Positions 41,378-51,108 of a stretch of 64,000 nt of DNA are shown piece by piece. The notes under the pieces are model-generated. The model saw nothing but the letters and a program-made list of their open reading frames with translations, had not been told where the DNA came from and ran no database searches. Origin of the DNA: Streptomyces ochraceiscleroticus (GTDB taxonomy: Bacteria > Actinomycetota > Actinomycetes > Streptomycetales > Streptomycetaceae); NCBI RefSeq assembly GCF_000720485.1, contig NZ_JOAX01000013.1, forward strand, positions 62,001 through 126,000, written 5' to 3'. Numbering within the stretch: the stretch's first letter is position 1; the number at the start of each line of letters is the position of its first letter. The position numbers were made by a program, and so were the translations under genes.

Positions 41378-41992
41378 GTGCCAACCGCCAAGAAGAAACC
41401 GAACGTGAGCCCGTCCCCCGAGCGCCGCCGCGAGCTGCTGGACACCGCGGCCGAGGTGTTCGCCGCGCAGGGCTACAACGCCACCACCGTGCGCAAGATC
41501 GCGGACGCCGCGGGGATGCTGGCCGGCAGCCTCTACTACCACTTCGACTCCAAGGAGTCGATGCTGGACGAGATCCTCGCCACCTTCCTGGACGAGCTGT
41601 GGACCGGCTACGACACCGTGCTGGCCGCAGGGCTCGGCCCCCGGGAGACCATCGAGGCCCTCGTCACCGAGTCCTTCCGGGAGATCGACCGGCACCGCGC
41701 CGCCGTCGCCATCTACCAGAAGGAGGCCCGGACCCTCGCCACCCAGCCGCGCTTCGGCTACCTGGCCGACTCGCAGACGAAGTTCGAGGAGGCGTGGCTG
41801 GGCACGCTGGAGCGCGGGGTAGCCGACGGCGTGTTCCGCGCCGGCCTGGACATCCGGCTCACCTACCGCTTCATCCGCGACACCGTCTGGGTCGCGGTGA
41901 GCTGGTACCGCCCGGGCGGACAGCACAGCCCGGAGGAGATCGCCCGCCAGTACCTCTCGATGGTCCTGGACGGCGTCGCCGTACGCACCTGA
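41378..41992 (+). CDS. kstR2: TetR-family repressor KstR2
   Basis: This 204-residue TetR protein has the HTH ELLDTAAEVFAAQGYNATTVRKIADAAGMLAGSLYYHFDSKESML. Its C-terminal domain follows KstR2 closely: AVAIYQKEARTLATQPRFGYLADSQTKFEEAWLGTLERGVADGVFRAGLDI and YRFIRDTVWVAVSWYRPGG. KstR2 is released by HIP-CoA. The chosen GTG 41378 lies 5 bases after a GACAAT -10-like box; GTG 41348 is an in-frame alternative. It lies inside the operon it is expected to control through the boxes at 39356 and 47745. Confidence 0.88.
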   Translation: MPTAKKKPNVSPSPERRRELLDTAAEVFAAQGYNATTVRKIADAAGMLAGSLYYHFDSKESMLDEILATFLDELWTGYDTVLAAGLGPRETIEALVTESFREIDRHRAAVAIYQKEARTLATQPRFGYLADSQTKFEEAWLGTLERGVADGVFRAGLDIRLTYRFIRDTVWVAVSWYRPGGQHSPEEIARQYLSMVLDGVAVRT

Positions 41993-42019
41993 CCGACACC
42001 CGACCGAGGAGCAGCCGTC

Positions 42020-43177
<1,158 letters not shown>

Positions 43178-43186
43178 TGCAGGGGG

Positions 43187-43210
43187 CCGGCGTGTGTGCG
43201 GGCACGCCGG
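43187..43210. terminator. Hairpin downstream of fadA6
   Basis: Eight-base arms CCGGCGTG and CACGCCGG with an 8-base loop lie 10 bases past the fadA6 stop and upstream of the 3-prime end of a convergent phosphatase gene. Confidence 0.45.
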
Positions 43211-43262
43211 GCCGTCGGTGAACGGTGCCATCACTCCCAGTCGGAGCATGCCGGTACCTCTC

Positions 43263-44189
43263 TCACCTCAGCAGCCGGGCGCGGAGACCGGCCAGGGTCG
43301 AGGTGTCCAGGCCGAGGCCGTCGGTCAGATAGCCGTCGAGGCCGCCGTAGTCCTGCTCGGCCTGGTCGAGAGCCGCCCGGAGGTAGTCCTCGCGGACTTT
43401 TAGGAGCGGGGTGAGCAGCTCCGGGTTCCGCATCCGGCCGGCCTTCTTCAGGCCCGCGCGGGTCCTGCGGTCGGCCGCCGCGCGGAGCTCGTTGGAGAGC
43501 AGGTAGTCGCGGGTCGCGGCGGACTCCGGTACGCCGACGGCGCGGAGGAGTACGTAACTCAGCCAGCCGGTGCGGTCCTTGCCCGCGGTGCAGTGGAAGA
43601 GCAGGGGAGCCCCTTTGCCGTCCGCGATGTCCCGTACGGTCGCGGCGAATTGGCGGCGGCTCTTCGCGTCCGTGACGAAGGAGCGGTAGGTGGCGCGCAT
43701 CAGCCGCGCCGCCCGGCCCTCCCCGAGCAGCTTCCGCTGCGTGGCCGGGTCTTTGGTGGCGAGGGCCCGGTTTGTTGTGTCGTTGAGGCCGCTGTCGGCC
43801 ACGGCGCGTGGCACGAGGGTGAGGCCGCGGGGGAGCCGGTCGGCGCCGTCGCGCGCGGTCTCGGCCGGAACGCGGAAGTCGACGACGGTACGGAGGTCCA
43901 GCGCGGCGAGCTTCGCACGGTCCGCCGGCGTCAGCTTGCCGAGCCCGTCGGCCCGGAAGACCCGGCCGTAGCGGACGTGGTGGCCGTCGGCGGCCCGGTA
44001 GCCGCCGAGGTCGCGGACGTTGACCGCGCCGTGCAGCGTGACGCGGTGGACCGTGGAGGCCGGGGAAGCGGCCGGTGACCGGTCCGGGCGCGGCGGCGCT
44101 TCGGCCGCCGTGCACGCGGGCAGGGCGCCGAGGGCGAGGGCGGCGAGCGTCGTGCCGGCCGTCCGGCGGAGGAGGCGTGTGGCGCGCAT
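43263..44189 (-). CDS. Secreted tyrosine/phosphoinositide-type phosphatase lipoprotein
   Basis: This 308-residue protein has a lipoprotein signal (RRTAGTTLAALALGALPAC) and the phosphatase P-loop HCTAGKDRTG, a C-x5-R motif. The N-terminal VNVRDLGGYRAADG and VFRADGLGKLTPADRAKL match the family of tyrosine-protein phosphatases that includes LipA/IphP-type lipid and protein phosphatases. ATG 44189 follows GGAG. The signal places it on the outer face of the membrane. It is wedged between two steroid operons without a clear link to them; it may be an unrelated insertion. Confidence 0.85.
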   Translation of the reverse strand: MRATRLLRRTAGTTLAALALGALPACTAAEAPPRPDRSPAASPASTVHRVTLHGAVNVRDLGGYRAADGHHVRYGRVFRADGLGKLTPADRAKLAALDLRTVVDFRVPAETARDGADRLPRGLTLVPRAVADSGLNDTTNRALATKDPATQRKLLGEGRAARLMRATYRSFVTDAKSRRQFAATVRDIADGKGAPLLFHCTAGKDRTGWLSYVLLRAVGVPESAATRDYLLSNELRAAADRRTRAGLKKAGRMRNPELLTPLLKVREDYLRAALDQAEQDYGGLDGYLTDGLGLDTSTLAGLRARLLR

Positions 44190-44284
44190 CGGGCAGCTCC
44201 AAAGGGGGAGGGGAAGGCTTCCGAAGGGCGTGCAAACCGTGGGGGTGTGAAGCGGGGGATGTGAATCGGGGCGAACCGTGGGGG

Positions 44285-45349
44285 TCAGTCCGCGGGCGGC
44301 AGACCGCGGAGGGTGGCGTGGGCCTCCGCCATGACGCGGGCGACCAGCTCCGCGCAGGACGGCAGATCGTCGATCAGGCCCGCGACCTGGCCCGCAGCCA
44401 TCACGCCCAGGTCCGTACGGCCGTCCACCATCGAGCCCTTGAGCAGCATGGGGGTGTTGGCGGCCAGCAGGACCTGACTCCACGTCAGCTCCTTGCCGTG
44501 CTTCATCGCCAGGCCGTCGCCGATCATCCGGCGCCAGCTCGTCCCGGACTCCCGCTTGAAGGCCGCCGCGTGGCGTACGGCGCGCAGCAGGGCAGCGGTG
44601 CGGCCCGAGCGTTCCAGCGCGTCGACCAGCTCGCTGCGCAGCATCCGGTGCGGGAGCCCGTCGACGGCGGTGGTGACGGTGACGTCCTTGACGGTCGCCG
44701 TCAGATAGCGGGCCTTCACCGCGTCGGGGACGGTGCTGTCGGAGGTGAGGAGGAAGCGGGTGCCCATGGCGATCCCGGCGGCGCCGTACGCCAGCGCGGC
44801 GACCAGGCCGCGGCCGTCGCGGAAGCCGCCCGCCGCGATGACCGGGATGTCCACGGCGTCCACGACCTGCGGCAGCAGCACGCTCGTGGCGACCTCCCCG
44901 GTGTGGCCGCCGCCCTCGCCGCCCTGCACGATCACCGCGTCGGCGCCCCACGCCGCGACCTTCTCGGCGTGCCGCCGGGCGCCGATGGAGGGGATGACGA
45001 CCACCCCGGCGTCCTTCAGCCGCGCGATCAGCTCCCGCGAGGGCGCGAGCGCGAACGAGGCGACCCGTACGCCCTCGTCGATGATGATCCGTACACGCTC
45101 GGCCGCATCACCCGCGTCGGCCCGCAGATTGACCCCGAAGGGCGCGTCCGTACGGGACGTGACCTCGCGGACGGCCGCGCGGAGGCGGTCGGGTGTCATG
45201 GTGGCGGAAGCCAGGATCCCCAGCGCGCCCGCGTTGGCGGCGGCCGAGACCAGGCGGGGACCGGCCACCCAGCCCATACCGGTCTGCACGAGGGGATGGC
45301 GGACGCCGACGAGCTTCGTCAGTGCGGTCTCGATACCGGTGTCCGTCAC
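44285..45349 (-). CDS. ipdC: Flavin-dependent IpdC (NPD/FabK-like)
   Basis: This 354-residue TIM-barrel flavoprotein of the 2-nitropropane-dioxygenase/IMPDH fold has HPLVQTGMGWVAGPRLVSAAANAGALGILA, the phosphate-binding VIVQGGEGGGHTGEV and AAGGFRDGRGLVAALAYGAAGIAMGTRFLL. In mycobacteria IpdC acts in opening the C/D rings with IpdAB. GTG 45349 overlaps the ipdB stop by 4 bases. It is the last gene of the operon echA20-ipdA-ipdB-ipdC, all translationally coupled. Confidence 0.87.
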   Translation of the reverse strand: MTDTGIETALTKLVGVRHPLVQTGMGWVAGPRLVSAAANAGALGILASATMTPDRLRAAVREVTSRTDAPFGVNLRADAGDAAERVRIIIDEGVRVASFALAPSRELIARLKDAGVVVIPSIGARRHAEKVAAWGADAVIVQGGEGGGHTGEVATSVLLPQVVDAVDIPVIAAGGFRDGRGLVAALAYGAAGIAMGTRFLLTSDSTVPDAVKARYLTATVKDVTVTTAVDGLPHRMLRSELVDALERSGRTAALLRAVRHAAAFKRESGTSWRRMIGDGLAMKHGKELTWSQVLLAANTPMLLKGSMVDGRTDLGVMAAGQVAGLIDDLPSCAELVARVMAEAHATLRGLPPAD

Positions 45350-46110
45350 GCCGAGGGCACCTCGCGCTCGCGCAGGCCGTTCGGGTCGATCACCGCACGG
45401 ATCAGCCGCAGCTCCTCGGCGGTGGGCTCGCGGGTGCAAGGCACGTCGTCGGGGACCGTCAATGCGAAGCCGGTGGCCTCCCGCACCTGCCCGACCGTGA
45501 CGCCGGGATGCAGCGAGCGCAGCCGCATCGTACGGTCCGGGGTCTCGAAGTCGAAGACGCCCAGGTTGCTGATGACGTCCGGGATGCGGTGGTAGCGGGT
45601 CGCGGAGGGACCGGCCGCGGCGGCGCGGTCGTACCCGACGCCGGAGACCATGTCGACCTTCTCGACGAACACCCGCGTGGAATGCCGCGGCACCCAGTAA
45701 CTCGTCGGATTGTTCAGCGTGTTGGCGGGTGCACCGCGCACGCCAAGGAGTTGCCGCTTCGGCTGGTCCCAGTCGCCGATGCAGGAGATGTTCTGGTTGC
45801 CGTGCCGATCGAGCTGGCTCGCGCCCATCATGACGTGCCGCCGCCCGCTCGAGACGAGCGCCAGGTGCTGACGGTACGGCAGCCAGCCCTCGGTCACCCC
45901 GGACGGCTCCCCGAGCGCCGGCACGTCCCCCATCAGCAGCGCCTCGCCGTCCGTGAGCAGCAGGCCGGGGGAGAAGGTGAGCCTGGCCAGCCGGGCGCCG
46001 ATGGTGGGGATCGTGCCCATGGGGCTCGCCAGGATCTCGCCCGCGTCGCGCCACACCTCGGCGCAGGCCACCACGCAGTACTCGGCCCGCGTCGCCGTGA
46101 TCGTCTTCAT
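45346..46110 (-). CDS. ipdB: IpdB, small/beta subunit of the ring-C hydrolase (CoA-transferase family)
   Basis: This 254-residue protein has the class I CoA-transferase beta-subunit fold. Together with IpdA it hydrolyses the C ring of COCHEA-CoA in mycobacteria. Segments such as MGASQLDRHGNQNISCIGDW and GGAPANTLN-like GVRGAPANTLNNPTSYWVPRHS follow IpdB rather than true CoA transferases. Its ATG overlaps ipdA by 4 bases, and its stop overlaps ipdC, ensuring equal expression. Confidence 0.87.
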   Translation of the reverse strand: MKTITATRAEYCVVACAEVWRDAGEILASPMGTIPTIGARLARLTFSPGLLLTDGEALLMGDVPALGEPSGVTEGWLPYRQHLALVSSGRRHVMMGASQLDRHGNQNISCIGDWDQPKRQLLGVRGAPANTLNNPTSYWVPRHSTRVFVEKVDMVSGVGYDRAAAAGPSATRYHRIPDVISNLGVFDFETPDRTMRLRSLHPGVTVGQVREATGFALTVPDDVPCTREPTAEELRLIRAVIDPNGLREREVPSA

Positions 46111-46973
46111 GCCGACTCCTCATGGAACGCCGCGACCGCGGCCTGGTAGCTGTGCTCGTCGCCGGACAGGAACCGCTCGGTGAATGCGCGCCACGCGTCC
46201 GGGTCCTTGGCCGCCCGGACGTACGCCCGCTGGAACGCCTCGTCGCGGCCGTAGTCGGGGGCGCAGGAAGTGAAGTGCGCGCCGTTCGGCGTCTCGACGA
46301 CGCCGGTCACGAACGCCCGCTTGACCAGCAGCGACTGCGGCCCCTGGTCCTTGAGCAGCTCGGCCGTGTCCACCACCCGCTCGCAGGAGACGTACGCGGC
46401 GTCGGCGGCCTGGCAGAACAGGTCGTCGAAGTACGGATCGGGCCCGAGGTACTGGCCATTGCCCTGGGCGTCGGCCCGGTTGAGGTGGACGAGCGCGGCG
46501 TCCAGCCGCAGGGCGGGGACGGCGACCAGCTCCTCGCCGTCCTCGTACGGCGAAGTCACCGTGCGCAGCCCCGGGTTGACGGTCATCACGTCCGAGCCGA
46601 GGCCGGCCCGGATCGGCATGAAGGGCAGCCGGTGCGCGGCGGCGGTCAGCCCCCACATCACCATCGCCTCGTCCAGCTCGGTCAGTTCGAGGCCGCCACG
46701 CTGCCGGGCCGCGCAGAAGTGCGGCTCCAGCGGTACGGAGTCCAGCGTGCCGAACGCGGTGATGAGCTGGCGGATCTTCCCGGCGGCGGCGAGCAGCCCG
46801 ACGTCCGGGCCGCCGTACGACACCACGGTCAGGTCGGTGAGGTCCGAGCGGAGCAGGGCCCGCACCAGGGCCATCGGCTTGCGGCGCGAGCCCCAGCCGC
46901 CAATGCCGAGCGTCATGCCGCTGGCCAGTCGGGCGACGACCGCGTCGGCCGTCATGGTCTTGTCCCTGGTCAT
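46107..46973 (-). CDS. ipdA: IpdA, alpha subunit of the ring-C hydrolase (CoA-transferase family)
   Basis: This 288-residue CoA-transferase alpha-like subunit contains the glycine-rich GMTLGIGGWGSRRKPMALVRALL and the substrate region TVVSYGGPDVGLLAAAGKIRQLITAFGTLDSVPLEPHF. The family context (partner ipdB directly downstream, echA20 upstream) identifies the COCHEA-CoA hydrolase subunit. ATG 46973 overlaps the echA20 stop by 4 bases. It forms a heterotetramer with IpdB in mycobacteria. Confidence 0.88.
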   Translation of the reverse strand: MTRDKTMTADAVVARLASGMTLGIGGWGSRRKPMALVRALLRSDLTDLTVVSYGGPDVGLLAAAGKIRQLITAFGTLDSVPLEPHFCAARQRGGLELTELDEAMVMWGLTAAAHRLPFMPIRAGLGSDVMTVNPGLRTVTSPYEDGEELVAVPALRLDAALVHLNRADAQGNGQYLGPDPYFDDLFCQAADAAYVSCERVVDTAELLKDQGPQSLLVKRAFVTGVVETPNGAHFTSCAPDYGRDEAFQRAYVRAAKDPDAWRAFTERFLSGDEHSYQAAVAAFHEESA

Positions 46974-47725
46974 GACTGCCGCTCCTCGTCGGTGCCGAAG
47001 GCGTCCCGTACGCGGTCGGCAAGGCCGCTGAGGTTGGCCTCGAAGGTGAAGCCCTGCTCGAAGCGGTAGCTGCGGCGTACGTCGACCGGGTCGATGCCGT
47101 TGATCGCGGCCTTGGCGAGACGCAGCAGAGTGCCGTCCTTCGCGGCGATCTCGACCGCCAACTCCTGCGCTGCTGCCAACAGTTGGTCACGCGGGACGAC
47201 CCGCCACACGGAGCCGTGCTGTCGCAGTTCCTCGGCCGTGACGGTGCGTGAGGTGTAGTACAGCGTCCGCATCAGGTGCTGCGGGACCAGCCGGGCGAGA
47301 TGGGTGGCCGCGCCCAGCGCGCCCCGGTCCAGCTCGGGCAGGCCGAAGGTCGCGTCGTCGCTCGCCACGATCGCGTCCGCGTTGCCGACCAGGCCGATGC
47401 CGCCGCCCAGGCAGAAGCCCTGTACCGCGGCGATCACCGGGACTTCGCAGTCGTACACGGCGGCGAACGCCTCGTAACAGCCGCGGTTGGCGCCGATGAG
47501 CGCGTCGTGGCCGGGCGTGCGCTGCAGCTCCTTGATGTCCACGCCGGCGTTGAAGCCGCGGCCCGCGGCGGCGAGGACGACGCAGCGCACCTTCGGGTCG
47601 GCGCCGGCGGCGCGGAGTGCGGCGGCCAGCGCGTACCAGCCGTTCACCGGCAGGGCGTTCACCGGTGGGAAGTCCACGGTGATGACCGCGATGCCCTCTT
47701 CGGGCGCGGAGGTGGAGACACCCAT
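46970..47725 (-). CDS. echA20: EchA20, steroid ring-D hydrolase (crotonase family)
   Basis: This 251-residue crotonase-family protein opens with VITVDFPPVNALPVNGWYAL and has the oxyanion segments RGFNAGVDIKELQRTPG and AAVQGFCLGGGIGLVGNADAIVASDDATFGLPELDRGALG. That pattern and the gene order mark the mycobacterial EchA20, which opens ring D by hydrolysing HIEC-CoA. ATG 47725 lies 20 bases from a KstR2-like box and begins the ipd operon. Confidence 0.88.
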   Translation of the reverse strand: MGVSTSAPEEGIAVITVDFPPVNALPVNGWYALAAALRAAGADPKVRCVVLAAAGRGFNAGVDIKELQRTPGHDALIGANRGCYEAFAAVYDCEVPVIAAVQGFCLGGGIGLVGNADAIVASDDATFGLPELDRGALGAATHLARLVPQHLMRTLYYTSRTVTAEELRQHGSVWRVVPRDQLLAAAQELAVEIAAKDGTLLRLAKAAINGIDPVDVRRSYRFEQGFTFEANLSGLADRVRDAFGTDEERQS

Positions 47726-47744
47726 GAGCAGATCAGCTACCTTT

Positions 47745-47763
47745 CCACCAAACGTTTGTTAGG
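47745..47763. promoter_or_regulatory. KstR2-like operator (reverse complement CCTAACAAACGTTTGGTGG)
   Basis: The box lies between the divergent starts of echA20 (20 bases away) and an SDR gene (54 bases away). Its reverse strand shares CCTAACAA-NNG-TTTGGT with the box at 39356, and both fit the KstR2 motif approximately. It would link the ipd operon and the SDR pair to the same repressor. Confidence 0.7.
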
Positions 47764-47816
47764 CGCGCCTGTTGCAGGCAAGGTAGCAGCGGACGGCGCG
47801 CCGCGGGAGGTGCTCA

Positions 47817-48614
47817 ATGCCAGCGATCATCGATCTGTCGGGACGCGTCGCCGTCGTCACGGGCGGCACGCGGGGCGTCGGCGCGGGCATCGCGCGCGCC
47901 CTGCTGGAAGCCGGGGCCGAGGTGGTGACCTGCGCACGACGGCCCCCCGACCGGCCCGTCGAGGCGGCCGGACGCACCGCCTGTTTCCACTCCGTGGATC
48001 TCCGGGACCCGGACGCCGTCGGCGCGTTCTTCGCCACGGTACGGAGCGAGTACGGGCGGCTGGACACGCTCGTCAACAACGCGGGCGGTACTCCGTACCG
48101 CATGCTCGCCGAGGGCGGCAGCAGGCACGCGGCACGGGTCGTCGAACTCAACCTGCTCGCCCCGCTGAACGCCTCGCTCGCCGCGTACGATCTGCTGCGC
48201 GAGGGGACCGCGGGCGGCTCGGTCATCATGATCGGCAGCGTCAGCGGCACCCGCCCGTCACCGGGCACCGCGGCCTACGGTGCCGCCAAGGCGGGCCTGG
48301 AGAACCTGGCCCGCTCGATGGCCGTGGAATGGGCCCCGAAGGTACGCGTCAACACCGTGACCCTCGGCATGGTCCGCACCGAACTGTCCCACCTGCACTA
48401 CGGGGACGAGGCCGGGCTCGCCGCCGTCGGCCGCACCGTACCGCTCGGCAGGCTCGCCGAACCCGAAGAGATCGGCGACGCCTGCGTCTTCCTCGCCTCC
48501 GGCCGCGCCACGTACCTCAGCGGCGCCTCGCTGCTCGTCCACGGGGGAGGCGAGCGCCCGGCGTTCCTCGACGCCGCCACCGTCAACCACACGGAAGGGA
48601 ACCACACGCAATGA
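47817..48614 (+). CDS. Short-chain dehydrogenase/reductase (Rv3549c-like)
   Basis: This 265-residue SDR has the coenzyme loop GRVAVVTGGTRGVGAGIARAL, NNAGG, Ser in MIGSVSG and the catalytic YGAAK. It is the first of two SDR genes divergent from echA20-ipdABC, the arrangement of Rv3549c/Rv3548c in the mycobacterial steroid cluster. They are thought to oxidise or reduce hydroxy-acyl-CoA intermediates, but the exact step is not established. The start follows GGGAGG. Confidence 0.83.
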   Translation: MPAIIDLSGRVAVVTGGTRGVGAGIARALLEAGAEVVTCARRPPDRPVEAAGRTACFHSVDLRDPDAVGAFFATVRSEYGRLDTLVNNAGGTPYRMLAEGGSRHAARVVELNLLAPLNASLAAYDLLREGTAGGSVIMIGSVSGTRPSPGTAAYGAAKAGLENLARSMAVEWAPKVRVNTVTLGMVRTELSHLHYGDEAGLAAVGRTVPLGRLAEPEEIGDACVFLASGRATYLSGASLLVHGGGERPAFLDAATVNHTEGNHTQ

Positions 48615-49564
48615 CCTCGGACGAAATGACCTCACGCGCCATGAACGCCACTACCGGACTTTGCGCGGACCGCGTCGCCGTCGTCACCGGAGCCGGCCGC
48701 GGCCTGGGCCGCGCGCACGCCCTCGCCCTCGCAGCGGAGGGTGCCAAGGTCGTCGTGAATGACCTGGGCGTCGGCCTGGACGGCAGTGGCGCGGCCGCCG
48801 CCGGGCCCGCCCAGCAGGTCGTCGACGAGATCCGCGCCGCCGGCGGCGCGGCCGTCGCGCACGGCGGCGACATCGCCACAGCCGCCGGCGCGGCCTCGCT
48901 GATCAGCACCGCGCTCGGCACGTACGGCCGGCTGGACGCCCTGGTCAACAACGCGGGCTTCCTCCGCGACCGGATGCTCGTCAACCTCGACGAGGACGAC
49001 TGGGACGACGTACTGCGCGTCCACCTCAAGGGCCACTTCCTGCTGTTGAAGCACGCCGCGGCGCACTGGCGCGCGGAGGCCAAGGCCGGTCGCACGCCCG
49101 AGGCCCGGGTGGTCAACACCAGCTCGGGCGCGGGGCTGCTCGGGAGCGTCGGCCAGGGCAACTACTCCGCGGCCAAGGCCGGCATCGTCGGCCTCACGCT
49201 CGTCGCCGCCGCCGAGCTGGCCCGGTACGGCGTGCAGGTCAACGCGATCGCCCCGGCGGCCCGCACCCGCATGACCGAGGAGACGTTCGCCGGGACGATG
49301 GCGGCGCCGGGGGAGGGCGAATTCGACGCGATGGCCCCCGAGAATGTCTCCCCGCTCGTCGTCTGGCTGGCCTCCGCCGCCTCCGAGGGGGTGAGCGGCC
49401 GGGTCTTCGAGGCGGAGGGCGGGCGGATCACCGTCATGGAGGGCTGGCGCCCCGGTCCCACCGCCGACAAGGGCGCCCGGTGGACCCCGGCAGAAGCGGG
49501 CGAGGCCGCGCGGAAGCTGCTCGCGGCGGCCGAGCCGCCGCAGCCGGTGTACGGGGCGCGGTGA
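48611..49564 (+). CDS. Short-chain dehydrogenase/reductase (Rv3548c-like, FabG-type)
   Basis: This SDR of about 317 residues has DRVAVVTGAGRGLGRAHALALAAEGAKVVVNDLG, NNAGFLRDRML and Ser/Tyr/Lys in VNTSSGAGLLGSVGQGNYSAAK. These match the large SDR group related to peroxisomal multifunctional-enzyme hydroxyacyl-CoA dehydrogenases. A C-terminal extension (GWRPGPTADKGARWTPAE) is typical for it. ATG 48611 overlaps the previous SDR stop by 4 bases. Probable 3-hydroxyacyl-CoA dehydrogenase of ring-derived CoA esters; inferred. Confidence 0.83.
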   Translation: MTSDEMTSRAMNATTGLCADRVAVVTGAGRGLGRAHALALAAEGAKVVVNDLGVGLDGSGAAAAGPAQQVVDEIRAAGGAAVAHGGDIATAAGAASLISTALGTYGRLDALVNNAGFLRDRMLVNLDEDDWDDVLRVHLKGHFLLLKHAAAHWRAEAKAGRTPEARVVNTSSGAGLLGSVGQGNYSAAKAGIVGLTLVAAAELARYGVQVNAIAPAARTRMTEETFAGTMAAPGEGEFDAMAPENVSPLVVWLASAASEGVSGRVFEAEGGRITVMEGWRPGPTADKGARWTPAEAGEAARKLLAAAEPPQPVYGAR

Positions 49565-49623
49565 CCCGGCGGCGCCCTGCGCGTGACCGCTTGGCCCGGC
49601 CCGGCCGGCTTGCTGAGGATGCT

Positions 49624-49640
49624 TTCCCGCTCACCGGGAA
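49624..49640. promoter_or_regulatory. Candidate IclR operator TTCCCGCTCACCGGGAA
   Basis: This 6-5-6 inverted repeat lies 76 bases upstream of the kshA start codon. Sixteen of its 17 bases are identical to the repeat next to the IclR gene and the hsaA promoter at 53067-53083. Binding by the IclR protein is inferred from this pairing. Confidence 0.6.
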
Positions 49641-49715
49641 TTCGGCCTCCCGCACCGCTCCGGGACCGCCCTAGCCTCCCCGGACAGCCCCTTGCCCGCA
49701 GGAGGTCCAGACAAG

Positions 49716-50864
49716 ATGACTGCTCTCCACGACCAGGTCCGCGTCATCGACGCGGGCCGGCCGCCCGCCCGCTTCGCCCGCGGCTGGCACTGCCTCGGCC
49801 TGGCCGACCACTTCAAGGACGGCGAGCCGCACGAGATCGAGGCGTTCGGCACCAAGCTGGTGGTCTTCCAGGGCGCGGACGACAAGGCGCTGCACGTGCT
49901 CAACGCCTACTGCCCGCACATGGGCGGCAATCTGGCGCACGGTTCCGTCAAGGGTGACACCGTGGCCTGCCCGTTCCACGACTGGCGCTGGGCGGGCAAT
50001 GGCCGGTGCGCGGGCGTGCCGTACGCCCGCCGCGTGCCACCGCGCGCCCGTACTCGCGCGTGGACCACGCTGGAGGAGAACGGCCAGCTCTTCGTCTGGC
50101 ACGACCCCGAGGGCAACCCGCCGCCGCCCGAGGTCACGATCCCGCGCATCGAGGGCGCCTTCAGCGACGAGTGGAGCGACTGGACCTGGCACACCCTCCG
50201 GGTGGACGGTGCCAACTGCCGGGAGATCGTCGACAACATTGTCGACATGGCGCACTTCTACTACGTGCACTACTCCTTCCCGACCTACTTCAAGAACGTC
50301 TTCGAGGGACACATAGCCACCCAGTACATGGAGAGCGCCCCGCGCGAGGACGTGGACCTGGGTGCCCTCAGCGCCCCGCTGCGCTCCGACGCCTCGTACT
50401 ACGGCCCCTCCTACATGATCGACCGTCTCTGGTCGCCGGTGGCCGGGACGGACGGTCTCGAGATGGAGATGGTGCTGATCAACTGCCATTACCCGGTCGA
50501 CGAGAACAGCTTCGTGCTCCAGTACGGCGCGATCGTCAGGAAACTGCCCGGCATGTCCGACGCCGAGGCCGCCGAGGCCGCCCGGCACACCTCCCGCGGC
50601 CTCGCGGCCGGCTTCGAGCAGGACGTCGAGATCTGGCGGCACAAGACCCGGATCGACAATCCGCTGCTGACCGAGGAGGACGGCCCGGTGTATCAACTGC
50701 GCCGCTGGTACGAGCAGTTCTACCGGGACGCGGCCGATGTACCGGACGAGATGACGCGGCGGTTCGAGTTCGAGATCGACACCGAGCGGGCCAACAAGGC
50801 ATGGCGCGCCGAGGTCGACGCGAACCTGGCCCGCCGGGCGGCGGGGACGGGGGCCGGGGCCTGA
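49716..50864 (+). CDS. kshA: 3-ketosteroid 9alpha-hydroxylase oxygenase KshA
   Basis: This 382-residue Rieske oxygenase introduces the 9alpha-hydroxyl that opens ring B after 1,2-desaturation. The [2Fe-2S] ligands are Cys66/His68 and Cys85/His88 (CPHMGGNLAHGS, ACPFHDWRW), and the mononuclear iron ligands lie in DNIVDMAHFYYVHYSFP (His180, His185; Asp177 nearby). Length and spacing match mycobacterial KshA. ATG 49716 follows GGAGG with about 11 bases of spacing. It is transcribed with a small protein and kshB. Confidence 0.93.
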   Translation: MTALHDQVRVIDAGRPPARFARGWHCLGLADHFKDGEPHEIEAFGTKLVVFQGADDKALHVLNAYCPHMGGNLAHGSVKGDTVACPFHDWRWAGNGRCAGVPYARRVPPRARTRAWTTLEENGQLFVWHDPEGNPPPPEVTIPRIEGAFSDEWSDWTWHTLRVDGANCREIVDNIVDMAHFYYVHYSFPTYFKNVFEGHIATQYMESAPREDVDLGALSAPLRSDASYYGPSYMIDRLWSPVAGTDGLEMEMVLINCHYPVDENSFVLQYGAIVRKLPGMSDAEAAEAARHTSRGLAAGFEQDVEIWRHKTRIDNPLLTEEDGPVYQLRRWYEQFYRDAADVPDEMTRRFEFEIDTERANKAWRAEVDANLARRAAGTGAGA

Positions 50865-50865
50865 C

Positions 50866-51108
50866 ATGCAGCCGGTGGAGTGCGCGGCCTGCGGCAACCA
50901 GGTCCTCTGCGAGAAGTTCAGCCCCGCCCACACCTCCGTGCAGTGGACGGCCGAAGCGGCGTCCGTCTGCCCGGAGTTCAGCGCCCTGGTGGCCGCGGGA
51001 GAAACCGCTGCCCGGATCCGGACCTGCGCGGCGCTGCGCCACAGCATCGACCGGGCCGCTGCCGAGGGAACCCTGCGCGTCACCACGTGGGAGGCCGCCG
51101 ATGCCTGA
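50866..51108 (+). CDS. Small cysteine-containing protein between kshA and kshB
   Basis: This 80-residue protein starts one base after the kshA stop and overlaps the kshB start by 8 bases. It begins MQPVECAACGNQVLCEKFSPAH, a CxxC...C cluster, with further cysteines in ASVCPEF and IRTCAAL. It could bind a metal or assist assembly of the Ksh Fe-S centres, but no domain is recognised. The tight coupling supports a role linked to the hydroxylase. Confidence 0.7.
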   Translation: MQPVECAACGNQVLCEKFSPAHTSVQWTAEAASVCPEFSALVAAGETAARIRTCAALRHSIDRAAAEGTLRVTTWEAADA

